A stretch of 64,000 nucleotides of DNA from Jiangella muralis. GTDB taxonomy: Bacteria > Actinomycetota > Actinomycetes > Jiangellales > Jiangellaceae. The translations under genes and the position numbers were made by a program. The notes under the pieces were generated by a model, which was not told where the DNA came from, ran no database searches, and saw only the letters and a list, made by a program, of their open reading frames with translations. The DNA lies in assembly GCF_001270745.1 (NCBI RefSeq), contig NZ_KQ434753.1, positions 155,155 through 219,154 on the forward strand. Direction: 5' to 3'. Below, one piece after another: positions 49,516 through 57,465 of the stretch (its first letter is position 1; every line of letters starts with the position of its first letter).

Positions 49516-50822
49516 GCGATCTGCCACGCAATGCCGTGAACCGCGCCTTCAAGCTCGCGTCACTGCCGCTCGGGCTGGCCGGGCGGGCGACGATGGGACT
49601 GGGCCGGCGGCTGAGCGGCGCCTCGGCCGAGTCCGTCAGCGCCGACCTGCAGCAGCGCACGGCCGAACACGTCTTCCGGGTGCTCGGCGAGCTCAAGGGC
49701 GGCGCCATGAAGTTCGGGCAGACGCTGTCCGTGCTCGAGGCCGGCATCCCGGAGGAGCTGGCCGCGCCCTACCGCGCCACGCTCACCAAGCTGCAGGAGT
49801 CCGCGCCGCCGATGAAGGCCGCCACGGTGCATGGCGTGCTCGCCGCCGACCTCGGCGCCGACTGGCGCGACCGCTTCCGGTCCTTCGACGACTCCCCCGC
49901 CGCGTCGGCGTCCATCGGCCAGGTGCACAAGGCCGTGTGGCACGACGGCCGCACGGTCGCCGTCAAGATCCAGTATCCCGGGGCCGGCGACGCGCTGCGC
50001 TCCGACCTGCGCCAGGTCGCCCGGCTGGGCCGCTCCATCGGCGCCCTGGTGCCCGGCATGGACGCGAAGGCGCTGGTCGAGGAGCTGCACGACCGCATGG
50101 TCGAGGAGCTCGACTACCGCATGGAGGCCGACGCGCAGGACGGGTTCGCGCTCGCCTACGGCGACGACCCCGAGTTCGCGGTGCCGCGGCTGGTCGAGGG
50201 CGCCGAGCACGTGCTGGTGTCCGAATGGCTCGACGGCCTGCCGCTGTCGAAGGTCATCGCCGACGGCAGCAAGGAAGAGCGCGACCACGCCGGGCTGCTC
50301 TACGTCCGGTTCCTGTTCTCCGGACCGGCCCGGGCCGGCCTGCTGCACGCCGACCCGCACCCGGGCAACTACCGGGTCACGGCCGACGGCCGGCTCGGCG
50401 TGCTCGACTTCGGCGCGGTCGCGCGGCTGCCCGAGGGCCTGCCGCCGTCGATCGGTCAGCTCATGCGCCGCGCGCTGGCCGGCGAGGCCGACGAGATGCT
50501 CGACGGCCTGCGCGAAGAGGGCTTCGTCAAGGCGCACATCGACCTCGACCCCGAAGGTCTCTACGACTACCTGTCGCCGTTCCTCGAACCGGCCATGGTC
50601 GACCGGTTCCACTTCAACCGGCCGTGGATGCGCGAGCAGTTCGCCCGCATCAACGACCCCCGCCGGCCCGGCTACTCCATCGGGCTCAAGCTGAACCTGC
50701 CGCCGTCATACCTGCTCATCCACCGGGTCTGGATCGGCGGCATCGGCGTGCTGTCGCAACTCGACTGCGAGGCGCCGTTCCGCGCGGAGCTCGAGCGCTG
50801 GCTGCCCGGCTTCAGCGCCTGA
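49512..50822 (+). CDS. ABC1/UbiB-family atypical kinase
   Basis: The 436-residue protein has the KxGQ motif MKFGQTLSVLE, the Ala-rich loop SPAASASIGQVHKAVW, VAVKIQYPG (lysine), LHADPHPGNYRV and LGVLDFGAV (metal Asp). These are the signatures of ABC1 kinase-like ATPases that act in quinone or lipid metabolism (Rv3197-like). GTG 49512 is chosen because relatives start with SDLPRNAV and because it overlaps the previous stop by 4 bp; ATG 49503 is in frame. Confidence 0.9.
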   Translation: MSDLPRNAVNRAFKLASLPLGLAGRATMGLGRRLSGASAESVSADLQQRTAEHVFRVLGELKGGAMKFGQTLSVLEAGIPEELAAPYRATLTKLQESAPPMKAATVHGVLAADLGADWRDRFRSFDDSPAASASIGQVHKAVWHDGRTVAVKIQYPGAGDALRSDLRQVARLGRSIGALVPGMDAKALVEELHDRMVEELDYRMEADAQDGFALAYGDDPEFAVPRLVEGAEHVLVSEWLDGLPLSKVIADGSKEERDHAGLLYVRFLFSGPARAGLLHADPHPGNYRVTADGRLGVLDFGAVARLPEGLPPSIGQLMRRALAGEADEMLDGLREEGFVKAHIDLDPEGLYDYLSPFLEPAMVDRFHFNRPWMREQFARINDPRRPGYSIGLKLNLPPSYLLIHRVWIGGIGVLSQLDCEAPFRAELERWLPGFSA

Positions 50823-50828
50823 GCGGCG

Positions 50829-51029
50829 TCACCACCAGGCGCCGTCGAGGCGCGCCTCGATCGAGCGCAGGTTGTCGCGGGCACAGCGGTCGCAGTAGTA
50901 GAGGGTCCGGTCGCGTTCCACGCTGCTGACCCACGTCAGCGGCGGCTCCTCGGCGGTCGTCCCACAGAGTGCGCACGTCACCGGAACCGATCTGTCTTCA
51001 GGCACGCGGGTCTCACCTAGCGTCGTCAT
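50829..51029 (-). CDS. Small four-Cys zinc-binding protein
   Basis: The 66-residue protein starts MTTLGETRVPED. VTCALCGTTAEEPPLTW and YYCDRCARDNL give two CxxC pairs in a zinc ribbon. It is convergent with the ABC1 gene, 6 bp apart. GGGGGGA about 6 nt before ATG is the likely ribosome site. The longer open frame upstream has no ribosome site. Function unknown. Confidence 0.75.
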   Translation of the reverse strand: MTTLGETRVPEDRSVPVTCALCGTTAEEPPLTWVSSVERDRTLYYCDRCARDNLRSIEARLDGAWW

Positions 51030-51134
51030 CGTTGGTCCCCCCATTGAGCCGAGGCATCCGCGCCCCGGCCAGACATCGTCGATTGCCGCGACGGCCCACC
51101 GCAACGACTGGTACTGACCACTTCGGACAACACG

Positions 51135-51170
51135 ACGACCCCGCACCGCCGTGCGGCGGTGCGGGGTCGT
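51135..51170 (-). terminator. Hairpin after the Arg-rich protein gene
   Basis: Perfect 16-bp arms (51135-51150 and 51155-51170, ACGACCCCGCACCGCC and its complement) with a GTGC loop lie 88 bp beyond the stop at 51258. It separates that gene from the small zinc protein. Confidence 0.75.
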
Positions 51171-51257
51171 TCGGACGATCGACAACTTGCTCGGACGACG
51201 CACGACGGACGCTCACGAGGACACGGCCCGTCATCGGACGGACCCGGCCTCACCCGG

Positions 51258-51533
51258 TCAGTAGGTGCGGCTGCGCAGGGCGACGGCCGCGGCAGCCAGG
51301 TTCCTGGCTCGCTGCGCCGCCCGGGCGGCCCGCCGGTCCATCCGGCGGGCGGCCAGCACGCGACGTACTCGTCGCTCTCGCAACGCCCGTTCGCGCTGCT
51401 CCGTACAGTGAGCCCGCGCGAGGGCTTCGTTCATGAGATGCATCTCGGTGCTCCTGAAGTCTCGGTTCACGCTGGTATCGGTGGCCTGCGGGTCGTCGGG
51501 GTTGGCCGCATCGGGCCGGAGCGTCATGGTCAT
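51258..51533 (-). CDS. Small Arg-rich protein, unknown
   Basis: The 91-residue protein starts at ATG 51533 with AAAGGAC 6 nt upstream, which supports translation. The second half is a strongly basic Ala/Arg helix (RALRERRVRRVLAARRMDRRAARAAQRAR) ending in AAAVALRSRTY. It lies 76 bp downstream of whiB7 on the same strand, between a terminator and whiB7, so it may be co-transcribed with whiB7 and induced by antibiotics. Confidence 0.65.
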   Translation of the reverse strand: MTMTLRPDAANPDDPQATDTSVNRDFRSTEMHLMNEALARAHCTEQRERALRERRVRRVLAARRMDRRAARAAQRARNLAAAAVALRSRTY

Positions 51534-51609
51534 GTCGTCGTCCTTTCATCGGGGTCATCGGTCGTCGGCAGGTGCCGTTGGTGCCCGGTCGCGGTGTGCG
51601 CTGGTCTCG

Positions 51610-51885
51610 CTACGCCGCGATCTCGTTCTTACGGGGACGGCCACGCGGACGCTTGCGCGCCACGATGGCTCCGGAGACGAAGAGCTCTCCGCCCCACACG
51701 CCCCAGGGCTCGGCCCGGTCCATCGCACCGGCGAGGCACTGCTCCAGTACGGGGCACTCGCGGCACAACTGCTTGGCGTGTTCGACGTCAGCCGGCGACT
51801 CGGCGAACCACAGCTCCGGGTCCTTCTTGCACGGCATGGACTCGTCGGCCGCTACGGCCCGATCGAGAACGCTGGTCAGCATCAT
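51610..51885 (-). CDS. whiB7: Antibiotic-resistance regulator WhiB7
   Basis: The 91-residue protein has cluster cysteines C19, C41, C44 and C50, the turn WGVWGG (61-66) and the AT-hook RGRP at 81-84 in KRPRGRPRK; the last is diagnostic for WhiB7/WblC. WhiB7 binds the main sigma factor and switches on intrinsic resistance genes when ribosomes stall. GGGAGG lies about 10 nt before ATG 51885. The position between the ABC1 kinase and uvrD2 is the same as in mycobacteria. Its leader (uORF, terminator, autoregulated promoter) is listed separately. Confidence 0.96.
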   Translation of the reverse strand: MMLTSVLDRAVAADESMPCKKDPELWFAESPADVEHAKQLCRECPVLEQCLAGAMDRAEPWGVWGGELFVSGAIVARKRPRGRPRKNEIAA

Positions 51886-51920
51886 GAGTTCGGTCACCTC
51901 CCTTCCACGTGAGTCGGTTC

Positions 51921-51969
51921 TGGGCAAACCCTGTTCGGTTTGGGCAAACCCTGTTCGGTTTGGGCAAAC
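51921..51969 (-). repeat. 20-bp tandem repeat in the whiB7 leader
   Basis: TGGGCAAACCCTGTTCGGTT (plus strand) twice in perfect tandem (51921-51940, 51941-51960), then a 9-bp third start. On the whiB7 strand it lies between the attenuator's T-tract and the ribosome site. Confidence 0.93.
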
Positions 51970-52006
51970 AAAAAGGCCGCGGATCCCGGGTGGGGAGTCC
52001 GCGGCC
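51966..52006 (-). terminator. Attenuator terminator of whiB7
   Basis: On the minus strand GGCCGCGGA (52006-51998) and TCCGCGGCC (51983-51975) form a 9-bp stem followed by TTTTTGTTT. It is an unusually classical intrinsic terminator for this genome and stands 81 nt upstream of the whiB7 ATG, after the uORF. Confidence 0.93.
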
Positions 52007-52030
52007 TCGGAGGCGCCGGTCTGGTCATGG

Positions 52031-52246
52031 CTAGACCGGTGGACTCCAAGTGCGGACACGCACGCCCTGCTTGACCCCATCGACGAGGTGCGTCGTGTTG
52101 CCTGCCTGCGGACGCACTTCTCCTGTCTGCGGGGCGGTGACGGGCGCGATCATGCGCTCCCAGGAGCTCAGGGAGACGCCACGGAAGGAAGGCGCATAGG
52201 CGAAGCCGACACCGCTCTGCAACGGGTTCAAGGTCGTGTTCTCCAT
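52031..52246 (-). CDS. Upstream ORF (leader peptide) of whiB7
   Basis: The 71-residue frame MENTTLNPLQSGVGFAYAPS ... VRTWSPPV starts at ATG 52246 with a near-perfect AAGGAGGA 7 nt upstream. Its stop lies in a hairpin (CCGGTCT/AGACCGG, 52016-52022 and 52033-52039) and 24 nt before the terminator stem. In mycobacterial whiB7 and Streptomyces wblC, slowed translation of a uORF lets transcription pass the terminator; the same is inferred here. The peptide itself matches nothing I know. Confidence 0.75.
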   Translation of the reverse strand: MENTTLNPLQSGVGFAYAPSFRGVSLSSWERMIAPVTAPQTGEVRPQAGNTTHLVDGVKQGVRVRTWSPPV

Positions 52247-52324
52247 CGGGCGTCCTCCTTTCGGCGTCGATCCCGAGCCGGGCCTTCCGACTCGTGGGCA
52301 CGTCGTATCGCAACGCGCCCGGCA

Positions 52325-52364
52325 ATGCTAATGCGGGTCGCGTGTAAGGGGCAACCCATTTTTA
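52325..52364 (-). promoter_or_regulatory. WhiB7-autoregulated promoter
   Basis: Read on the minus strand: TAAAAAT, GGG, then -35 TTGCCC (52354-52349), an 18-bp spacer and -10 TAGCAT (52330-52325). An AT-rich block 3 bp upstream of -35 is the established WhiB7/WblC binding layout. It overlaps the final codons of uvrD2 only at its edge (uvrD2 ends at 52368). Confidence 0.8.
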
Positions 52365-52367
52365 CGG

Positions 52368-54452
52368 TCATTCTTCGACGACTTCGCGGCACAGCTCCAG
52401 GACGTCGGCGCCGTAGCGCTCCAGCTTGGTGCGGCCGACCCCCGGGATGGCGGACAGCTGGGTCTCGTTGACCGGCGTGGACTCGGCGATCGCGACCAGC
52501 GTGGCGTCGGTGAACACGACGTAGGCCGGCACCTTCTGCTCCTGCGACCGTTCCAGCCGCCAGGCGCGCAACCGCTCGAACAACGCCTCGTCCATGGACG
52601 ACGGGCAGCTGCCGCACCGGCCGAGCTTGCGGTCGACGGCGTCGACCAGCGGTGCGCCGCAGACCCGGCACCGCGCCGGCGCCCCGGACTTGCGGCCGCG
52701 GCCGGTGCCGCGCTCGGGACGGTGGTCGCTGCGGGCGGCGCCGCCGGGGCGGACGCCGTCGAGGAACCGGCTGGGCCGCCGGTTGCCGCGGCCGCCGGGC
52801 TGGCGGGCCAGCGACCACGACACGGACAGGTGCTCGCGGGCCCGGGTGACGCCGACGTAGAGCAGCCTGCGCTCCTCCTCGATCTGCGCGGGCGTCTCGG
52901 CGTAGCTCAGCGGCAGCGTGCCCTCGTGGCAGCCGACGATGAAGACGGCGTCCCACTCGAGGCCCTTGGCGGAGTGCAACGAGGAGAGCGTGACGCCGTC
53001 GGCCGTCGGGGCGTGCTGGGCCGCGGCCCGCGCCTCCAACTCGTCGACGACATCGGCCAGGCTGGCGCCGGGCTTGGCCGCGACGACCTCCTCGGCCAGC
53101 GACACCAGCGCCGCCAGTGACTCCCACCGCTCGCGGGCCGCACCGCCGCCGGCCGGCGGGGTGGGCGACCAGCCGGCCGTGGAGAGGATGGCGGACGTGG
53201 CCGCGGCGGCGTCGGGGGCGTCGGGCACGCCGTCGGTGGTGCGGACGGCGGCGCGCAGCAGCATGGCCGCCTGGCGCACCTCGCCGCGGTCGAAGAACCG
53301 CTCGGCGCCACGGACGACGTAGGTGACGCCGGCGTCGGCCAGCGCCTGTTCGTACGCCTCGGACTGCGCGTTGACCCGGAACAGCACCGCGATCTCGCGC
53401 TGCTGCGTGCCGTTGGCGACCAGCTTCGCGATCTGCGCGGCCACCCACGCGGCCTCGGCCAGCTCGTCGCTGTGCTCGACGAACGCAGGCTTCGGGCCGG
53501 CCGGGCGCTGCGCCTCGAGGACGACGCCCTGGTGCGCCTCGCGGGCGGCGCGGAGCACGGCGTTGGCGACGCCGACCACCTCGGGCGTGGACCGGTAGTC
53601 GCGGAACAGCCGCACGACGGTGGCGCCGGGGAAGCGCTGCGGGAACCCGACGAGGTAGTCGGGCTGGGCGCCGGCGAAGGAGTAGATGGTCTGAGCGGGG
53701 TCGCCGACGACGCAGACGTCGGTGCGCTCGCCCATCCAGAGGTCGAGCAGCTTCTGTTGCACCGGCGAGACGTCCTGGTACTCGTCGACCACGAAGTGGT
53801 GGTACTGCGACCGGACCTGCTGGGCGACGCCCGGGTGCCCGGACAGCAGGCCGACGGCGGCGAGCAGGATGTCTTCCATGTCGAGGACGTTGCGGTCGGT
53901 CTTGAGGTCCTCGTAGGCGGCGTAGACCTTGGCGACGGACTCGGGGTCGACGTTGCCGACCTCACGGTGCGCGGCCGCGGCGGCGGTGACGTACGACTCG
54001 GGCAGCACGTTGCTGACCTTGGCCCACTCGATCTCGGAGGCGAGGTCGCGCAGCACCGTGCGGTCGGTGGGCACCCGGCAACGCGACGCCGCCGAGCCGA
54101 CGATGGGCAGCTTGCTCCGGCTGATCTCGGGGAGGTCGGCCCCGGTGATCTGCGGCCAGAAGTAGCGGGCCTGGCGCAGCGCCGCGGAGTGGAACGTGCG
54201 GGCCTGGACGCCCTCGGCGCCGAGCGAGCGCAACCGCCCGCGCATCTCGCCGGCCGCCCGGGTGGTGAACGTGACGGCGAGCGTGCGGCGTGGGTCGAAG
54301 GCGCCGCTGTGCACGCCGTGGGCGATGCGGTGGGTGATGGCACGGGTCTTGCCGGTGCCGGCGCCGGCGATGACGCAGACCGGCCCGCTGAGCGCGGAGG
54401 CGACCGCTCGCTGCTCGGGATCGAGGCCGGCGAGGACGTCGGGTACGCGCAT
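52368..54452 (-). CDS. uvrD2: ATP-dependent DNA helicase UvrD2
   Basis: The 694-residue SF1A helicase has motif I GAGTGKT (30-36), FVVDEYQDVSPVQQ (motif II), GDPAQTIYSFAGA, then VTLSSLHSAKGLEWD and YVGVTRAREHL (motifs V-VI). The tail has the four-Cys segment CRVCGAPLVD...LGRCGSCP and an HRDC domain (about 605-690), the layout that separates UvrD2 from UvrD1. UvrD2 is an essential 3'-5' helicase in mycobacteria. ATG 54452 is followed at once by the conserved RVPDVLAGLDPEQ. Its order with whiB7, mrx1 and nudC is conserved. Confidence 0.95.
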   Translation of the reverse strand: MRVPDVLAGLDPEQRAVASALSGPVCVIAGAGTGKTRAITHRIAHGVHSGAFDPRRTLAVTFTTRAAGEMRGRLRSLGAEGVQARTFHSAALRQARYFWPQITGADLPEISRSKLPIVGSAASRCRVPTDRTVLRDLASEIEWAKVSNVLPESYVTAAAAAHREVGNVDPESVAKVYAAYEDLKTDRNVLDMEDILLAAVGLLSGHPGVAQQVRSQYHHFVVDEYQDVSPVQQKLLDLWMGERTDVCVVGDPAQTIYSFAGAQPDYLVGFPQRFPGATVVRLFRDYRSTPEVVGVANAVLRAAREAHQGVVLEAQRPAGPKPAFVEHSDELAEAAWVAAQIAKLVANGTQQREIAVLFRVNAQSEAYEQALADAGVTYVVRGAERFFDRGEVRQAAMLLRAAVRTTDGVPDAPDAAAATSAILSTAGWSPTPPAGGGAARERWESLAALVSLAEEVVAAKPGASLADVVDELEARAAAQHAPTADGVTLSSLHSAKGLEWDAVFIVGCHEGTLPLSYAETPAQIEEERRLLYVGVTRAREHLSVSWSLARQPGGRGNRRPSRFLDGVRPGGAARSDHRPERGTGRGRKSGAPARCRVCGAPLVDAVDRKLGRCGSCPSSMDEALFERLRAWRLERSQEQKVPAYVVFTDATLVAIAESTPVNETQLSAIPGVGRTKLERYGADVLELCREVVEE

Positions 54453-54566
54453 CGCCCCATCCTCGCAGCCGGTACCGACAGGATGCGAGGCGCCACGGAA
54501 CAATCCGGGCGACCGGCCGTGTTGGAGTAGCTGATACGGCAACTAAGTCTGAGGAGCGGAGCGTCG

Positions 54567-54815
54567 ATGTCCCGGTTCACCATGTACAGCACCACCTGGT
54601 GTGGCTACTGCTTCCGGCTCAAGACGGCGCTCACCCGCGACGGCATCACGTTCGACGAGGTCGACATCGAGACCGACCCGACGTCCGCCGACCTCGTCAT
54701 GAGCCTGAACGGCGGCAACGCGGTGGTGCCGACGCTGGTGTTCGCCGACGGCAGCGCGCTGACCAACCCGAGCCCGTCAGAGGTCAAGGAGAAGCTGACC
54801 GCTATCGCCGGCTGA
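54567..54815 (+). CDS. mrx1: Mycoredoxin-1
   Basis: The 82-residue glutaredoxin-like protein has the redox motif TTWCGYCFRLK (C12-G-Y-C15), then VVPTLVFADG with the cis-Pro. Mycoredoxin reduces mixed disulfides with mycothiol, the thiol of actinobacteria. GAGGAGCGGAG is its ribosome site. It is divergent from uvrD2 and overlaps nudC by 14 bp tail to tail. Confidence 0.95.
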   Translation: MSRFTMYSTTWCGYCFRLKTALTRDGITFDEVDIETDPTSADLVMSLNGGNAVVPTLVFADGSALTNPSPSEVKEKLTAIAG

Positions 54816-55698
54816 CCTCGTCCGGCAGCGGCGCGCCGTACCAGCCCTCGACCAGCTTCCGGGCGATCGAGATGCCGCTCGGCGGCAGCACGTCGCCGTC
54901 GCGCATCGCCGCGGTCAGCTCGTCGCGGCTGAACCAGCGCGCCTCGGCGATCTCCTCGCCGTCCGGCACGGGCTCCTCGCCGGCCGCCGTCGCGTAGTAG
55001 CCGAGCATGAGGCTGGACGGGAACGGCCACGGCTGCGCGCCCGCGTAGCGACACGACGTGATGCGCACGCCGACCTCCTCGTACAGCTCGCGGACGACCG
55101 CGTGCTCCGGCGTCTCCCCCGGCTCGACGAAGCCGGCCAGCGTCGAGAACCGGCGCCCCGGCCAGGCCGCCGAGCGGCCGAGCAGGCAGCGCTCCTTCTC
55201 GTCGACCACCAGCACGATGACGGCGGGGTCGGTGCGCGGGAAATGCTGCGACCCGTCAGCCTCGCAGACCCGGACGTGCCCGCCCTGCTCCGCCCGGGTG
55301 GGCGCGCCGCAGCGCGGGCAGAACCGGTGCGTCGCGTGCCAGTTGGCCAGCGCGACGGCGTGCACGGCCAGCCCGGCGTCGCGGTCGCCGAGCACCGCGC
55401 CGACCTCGCGCAGCGTCGCGCCGCCGTCCGGTTTCTCCGCCACGTGGACGGCGACGTAGGCGACGTCGCCGTCGAGGCCGAGCAGGAAGCGGTCGCCGTC
55501 AGGGGCGTCGGCCGGCGCGACGAAGCGCAGCCCGCCGTCGTCGACCGGCACCGTCCCCTCGCCGACCAGCAGCACCCGAGTGCGGCCGTCGGCCCACAGC
55601 GCGTCGACCCATGCGGCGTCCAGGCGGCGATCGGCGGCGCGATCGACGGTGGAGCGCGAGAGGGCGAGGGGTCCGGGCAAGACGTAGGCCTCATGCAC
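54802..55698 (-). CDS. nudC: NAD+ diphosphatase NudC
   Basis: The 298-residue protein has an N-terminal domain, a zinc ribbon (FCPRCGAPTRAEQGGHVRVC) and the Nudix box GFVEPGETPEHAVVRELYEEVGV, followed by the NudC-specific SQPWPFPxS-type segment (here AQPWPFPSSLM). It cleaves NAD(H) and can remove NAD caps from RNA. I take GTG 55698 as start (V-H-E-A-Y-V-L begins the conserved part); a GTG at 55731 is also in frame but would run into the deoD promoter. Confidence 0.93.
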   Translation of the reverse strand: MHEAYVLPGPLALSRSTVDRAADRRLDAAWVDALWADGRTRVLLVGEGTVPVDDGGLRFVAPADAPDGDRFLLGLDGDVAYVAVHVAEKPDGGATLREVGAVLGDRDAGLAVHAVALANWHATHRFCPRCGAPTRAEQGGHVRVCEADGSQHFPRTDPAVIVLVVDEKERCLLGRSAAWPGRRFSTLAGFVEPGETPEHAVVRELYEEVGVRITSCRYAGAQPWPFPSSLMLGYYATAAGEEPVPDGEEIAEARWFSRDELTAAMRDGDVLPPSGISIARKLVEGWYGAPLPDEVSRR

Positions 55699-55733
55699 GA
55701 CCCACGACCCTACGCCGGATACCGTGTGCACTC

Positions 55734-56438
55734 GTGAGCACCCACATTGCCGCCGCGCCGGGCGAGATCGCCGAGACCGTCCTGCTGCCGGGCGACCCGC
55801 TCCGCGCCGAGTGGATCGCCAAGACGTACCTCGACGACGTCACCTGCTACTCGCAGGTCCGCAACATGCTCGGCTTCACCGGCACCTACCGGGGGCAGCG
55901 CATCTCGGTCCAGGGCACCGGCATGGGCCAGCCGTCCATCTCCATCTACGTGCACGAACTGCTGGCCGAGTACGGCGCGAAGACGCTGGTCCGGGTCGGG
56001 TCGTGCGGCGGGCTGCTGGCCGACGTCGCCATCCGGGACCTCGTCATCGGCATCTCCGCGGCCACCGAGTCGTCGATGAACGCGCTGCGCTTCGAGGGCT
56101 TCCACTACGCCCCGACTGCGGACTTCTCGCTGGTGCGGGCCTACGTCGAGAAGGCCGAGGCGGCCGGCGCGCGGTACCACGTCGGGCAGATCTTCAGCAC
56201 CGATTCCTTCTACCACGACCGTCCCGAGCTGCGGGACCGCCTGACGCAGTACGGCGTCCTGGCGGTCGAGATGGAGGCGGCCGCCCTCTACACGCTGGCC
56301 GCGAAGTTCGGCGCGCGGGCCGTGGCCGTCTGCACGGTCAGCGACAACCTCGTCACCGGCGAGGAGACGTCCGCCGAGGAGCGCGAGCGGACGTTCGCGG
56401 AGATGGTCGAACTGGCGCTGGACTCCGTCTCGGCGTGA
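55734..56438 (+). CDS. deoD: Purine-nucleoside phosphorylase (DeoD type)
   Basis: The 234-residue hexameric-type phosphorylase has ETVLLPGDPLRAEWIAKTYL (phosphate loop), GQPSISIYVHELL, RVGSCGGL and the active-site part AVEMEAAALYTLAAKFG...VSDNLVTGEE with the catalytic Asp. It splits purine ribonucleosides with phosphate. It starts at GTG 55734; TACCGT (55720-55725) is 8 nt upstream. It is divergent from nudC and is followed by an overlapping gene (GTGA). Confidence 0.94.
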   Translation: MSTHIAAAPGEIAETVLLPGDPLRAEWIAKTYLDDVTCYSQVRNMLGFTGTYRGQRISVQGTGMGQPSISIYVHELLAEYGAKTLVRVGSCGGLLADVAIRDLVIGISAATESSMNALRFEGFHYAPTADFSLVRAYVEKAEAAGARYHVGQIFSTDSFYHDRPELRDRLTQYGVLAVEMEAAALYTLAAKFGARAVAVCTVSDNLVTGEETSAEERERTFAEMVELALDSVSA

Positions 56439-57418
56439 CCCCACGCCGCTGGGCGGCGGTCTGCGGGCCGGCGGCCGCGCTGCTCGCGGTCGTCGTCGTG
56501 TGGCCGCAGGCGTTCGGGTCGTCCGGCGCCTACGGCCCGGCCCAGGTGGTGGCGCTGCGCGGCCTGACGGTGGCTGCCGGCGTCGTCGCGACGGTGCTGG
56601 TCGCGGTGCTGGCGGTGACGATCCGGCGGGCGCGGTGGCCGCTGGCGGCCGTCGCCGGGGTGGTCGCGGCGGCGACGGTGTTCTCGGCCGGCGTGCTGCT
56701 GTCGCGCGGGCTGTCGTCCGACGCCGTCCCCGCCGAGGCGCCCGGCGAGGTGCGGGTGCTGGCGTTCAACACGCTCTACGACGGCGCCGGACCGCGGGTG
56801 GTCGCGGACCTGGTGACGGCGACCGGCGCCGACGTCGTCGTGCTGCCGGAGACGTCGCGCGAGACGACCGCGCGGGCCGCCGAGCTGGCCGGCGGCGGCT
56901 TCCAGGTCCTCCACCACCAGGTCGACGCCGGCATCACGTCGGCGACGGGGCTGCTGGTGGCGTCGTCGCTGGGGACGTACGGCGAGCCGCGGCCGGACCC
57001 GTCCAGCGGGCTGGGCTCGTTCACCGTCCGGCCGACCGCCGGGTCGGACGGCCCGCCGATCACCGCCGTCCACGCCTGGCCACCCACCGCCGACGCGATG
57101 TCCCGCTGGCGCTCCGACACGGAGTGGGCGGTGCGGCGCTGCCGGGACGACGAGGGCGCGATCGTCGCCGGCGACTTCAACGCGACGCTGGACCATCCGG
57201 CGCTGCGGTCGCCGGGCCCGTGCGCCGACGCCGCCGGGTCGCGCTCGGCTGCGGGGACCGGCACCTGGCCGGCCGGCTGGCCGTCGTGGGCCGGCACGCC
57301 GATCGACCACGTCCTGGCCGACGCCCGTACCTGGGACGTCGTGTCGTTCAGCGTGCTCGACGCGACCGGCGGCAGCGACCACCGGCCGGTGCTGGCCGTC
57401 CTGCGTCCAACCGGATAG
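56435..57418 (+). CDS. Membrane-anchored endonuclease/exonuclease/phosphatase (EEP) protein
   Basis: The 327-residue protein has three N-terminal membrane helices (about 8-26, 34-56, 64-84) and an EEP domain: VRVLAFNTLYDGAG, DVVVLPETSRETT (metal Glu), GAIVAGDFNATLDHP (DFN) and GGSDHRPVLAVL (catalytic His). This N-terminal layout is that of actinobacterial outer EEP phosphatases/nucleases; the substrate is unknown. It is translated with deoD through a GTGA overlap, which suggests a nucleic-acid or nucleotide salvage role. Confidence 0.88.
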   Translation: MTPRRWAAVCGPAAALLAVVVVWPQAFGSSGAYGPAQVVALRGLTVAAGVVATVLVAVLAVTIRRARWPLAAVAGVVAAATVFSAGVLLSRGLSSDAVPAEAPGEVRVLAFNTLYDGAGPRVVADLVTATGADVVVLPETSRETTARAAELAGGGFQVLHHQVDAGITSATGLLVASSLGTYGEPRPDPSSGLGSFTVRPTAGSDGPPITAVHAWPPTADAMSRWRSDTEWAVRRCRDDEGAIVAGDFNATLDHPALRSPGPCADAAGSRSAAGTGTWPAGWPSWAGTPIDHVLADARTWDVVSFSVLDATGGSDHRPVLAVLRPTG

Positions 57419-57437
57419 CGGACTTCCGGTCGCGTCT

Positions 57438-57459
57438 TCGAACATCTGTGCGATAGTGT
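57438..57459 (+). promoter_or_regulatory. SOS box and -10 element of the DUF222 gene
   Basis: TCGAACATCTGTGCGA (57438-57453) matches the Gram-positive/actinobacterial LexA box CGAAC-N4-GTTCG with one mismatch (GTGCG). It is followed directly by TAGTGT (57454-57459), 6 nt before ATG. Confidence 0.72.
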
Positions 57460-57465
57460 GCGGCC

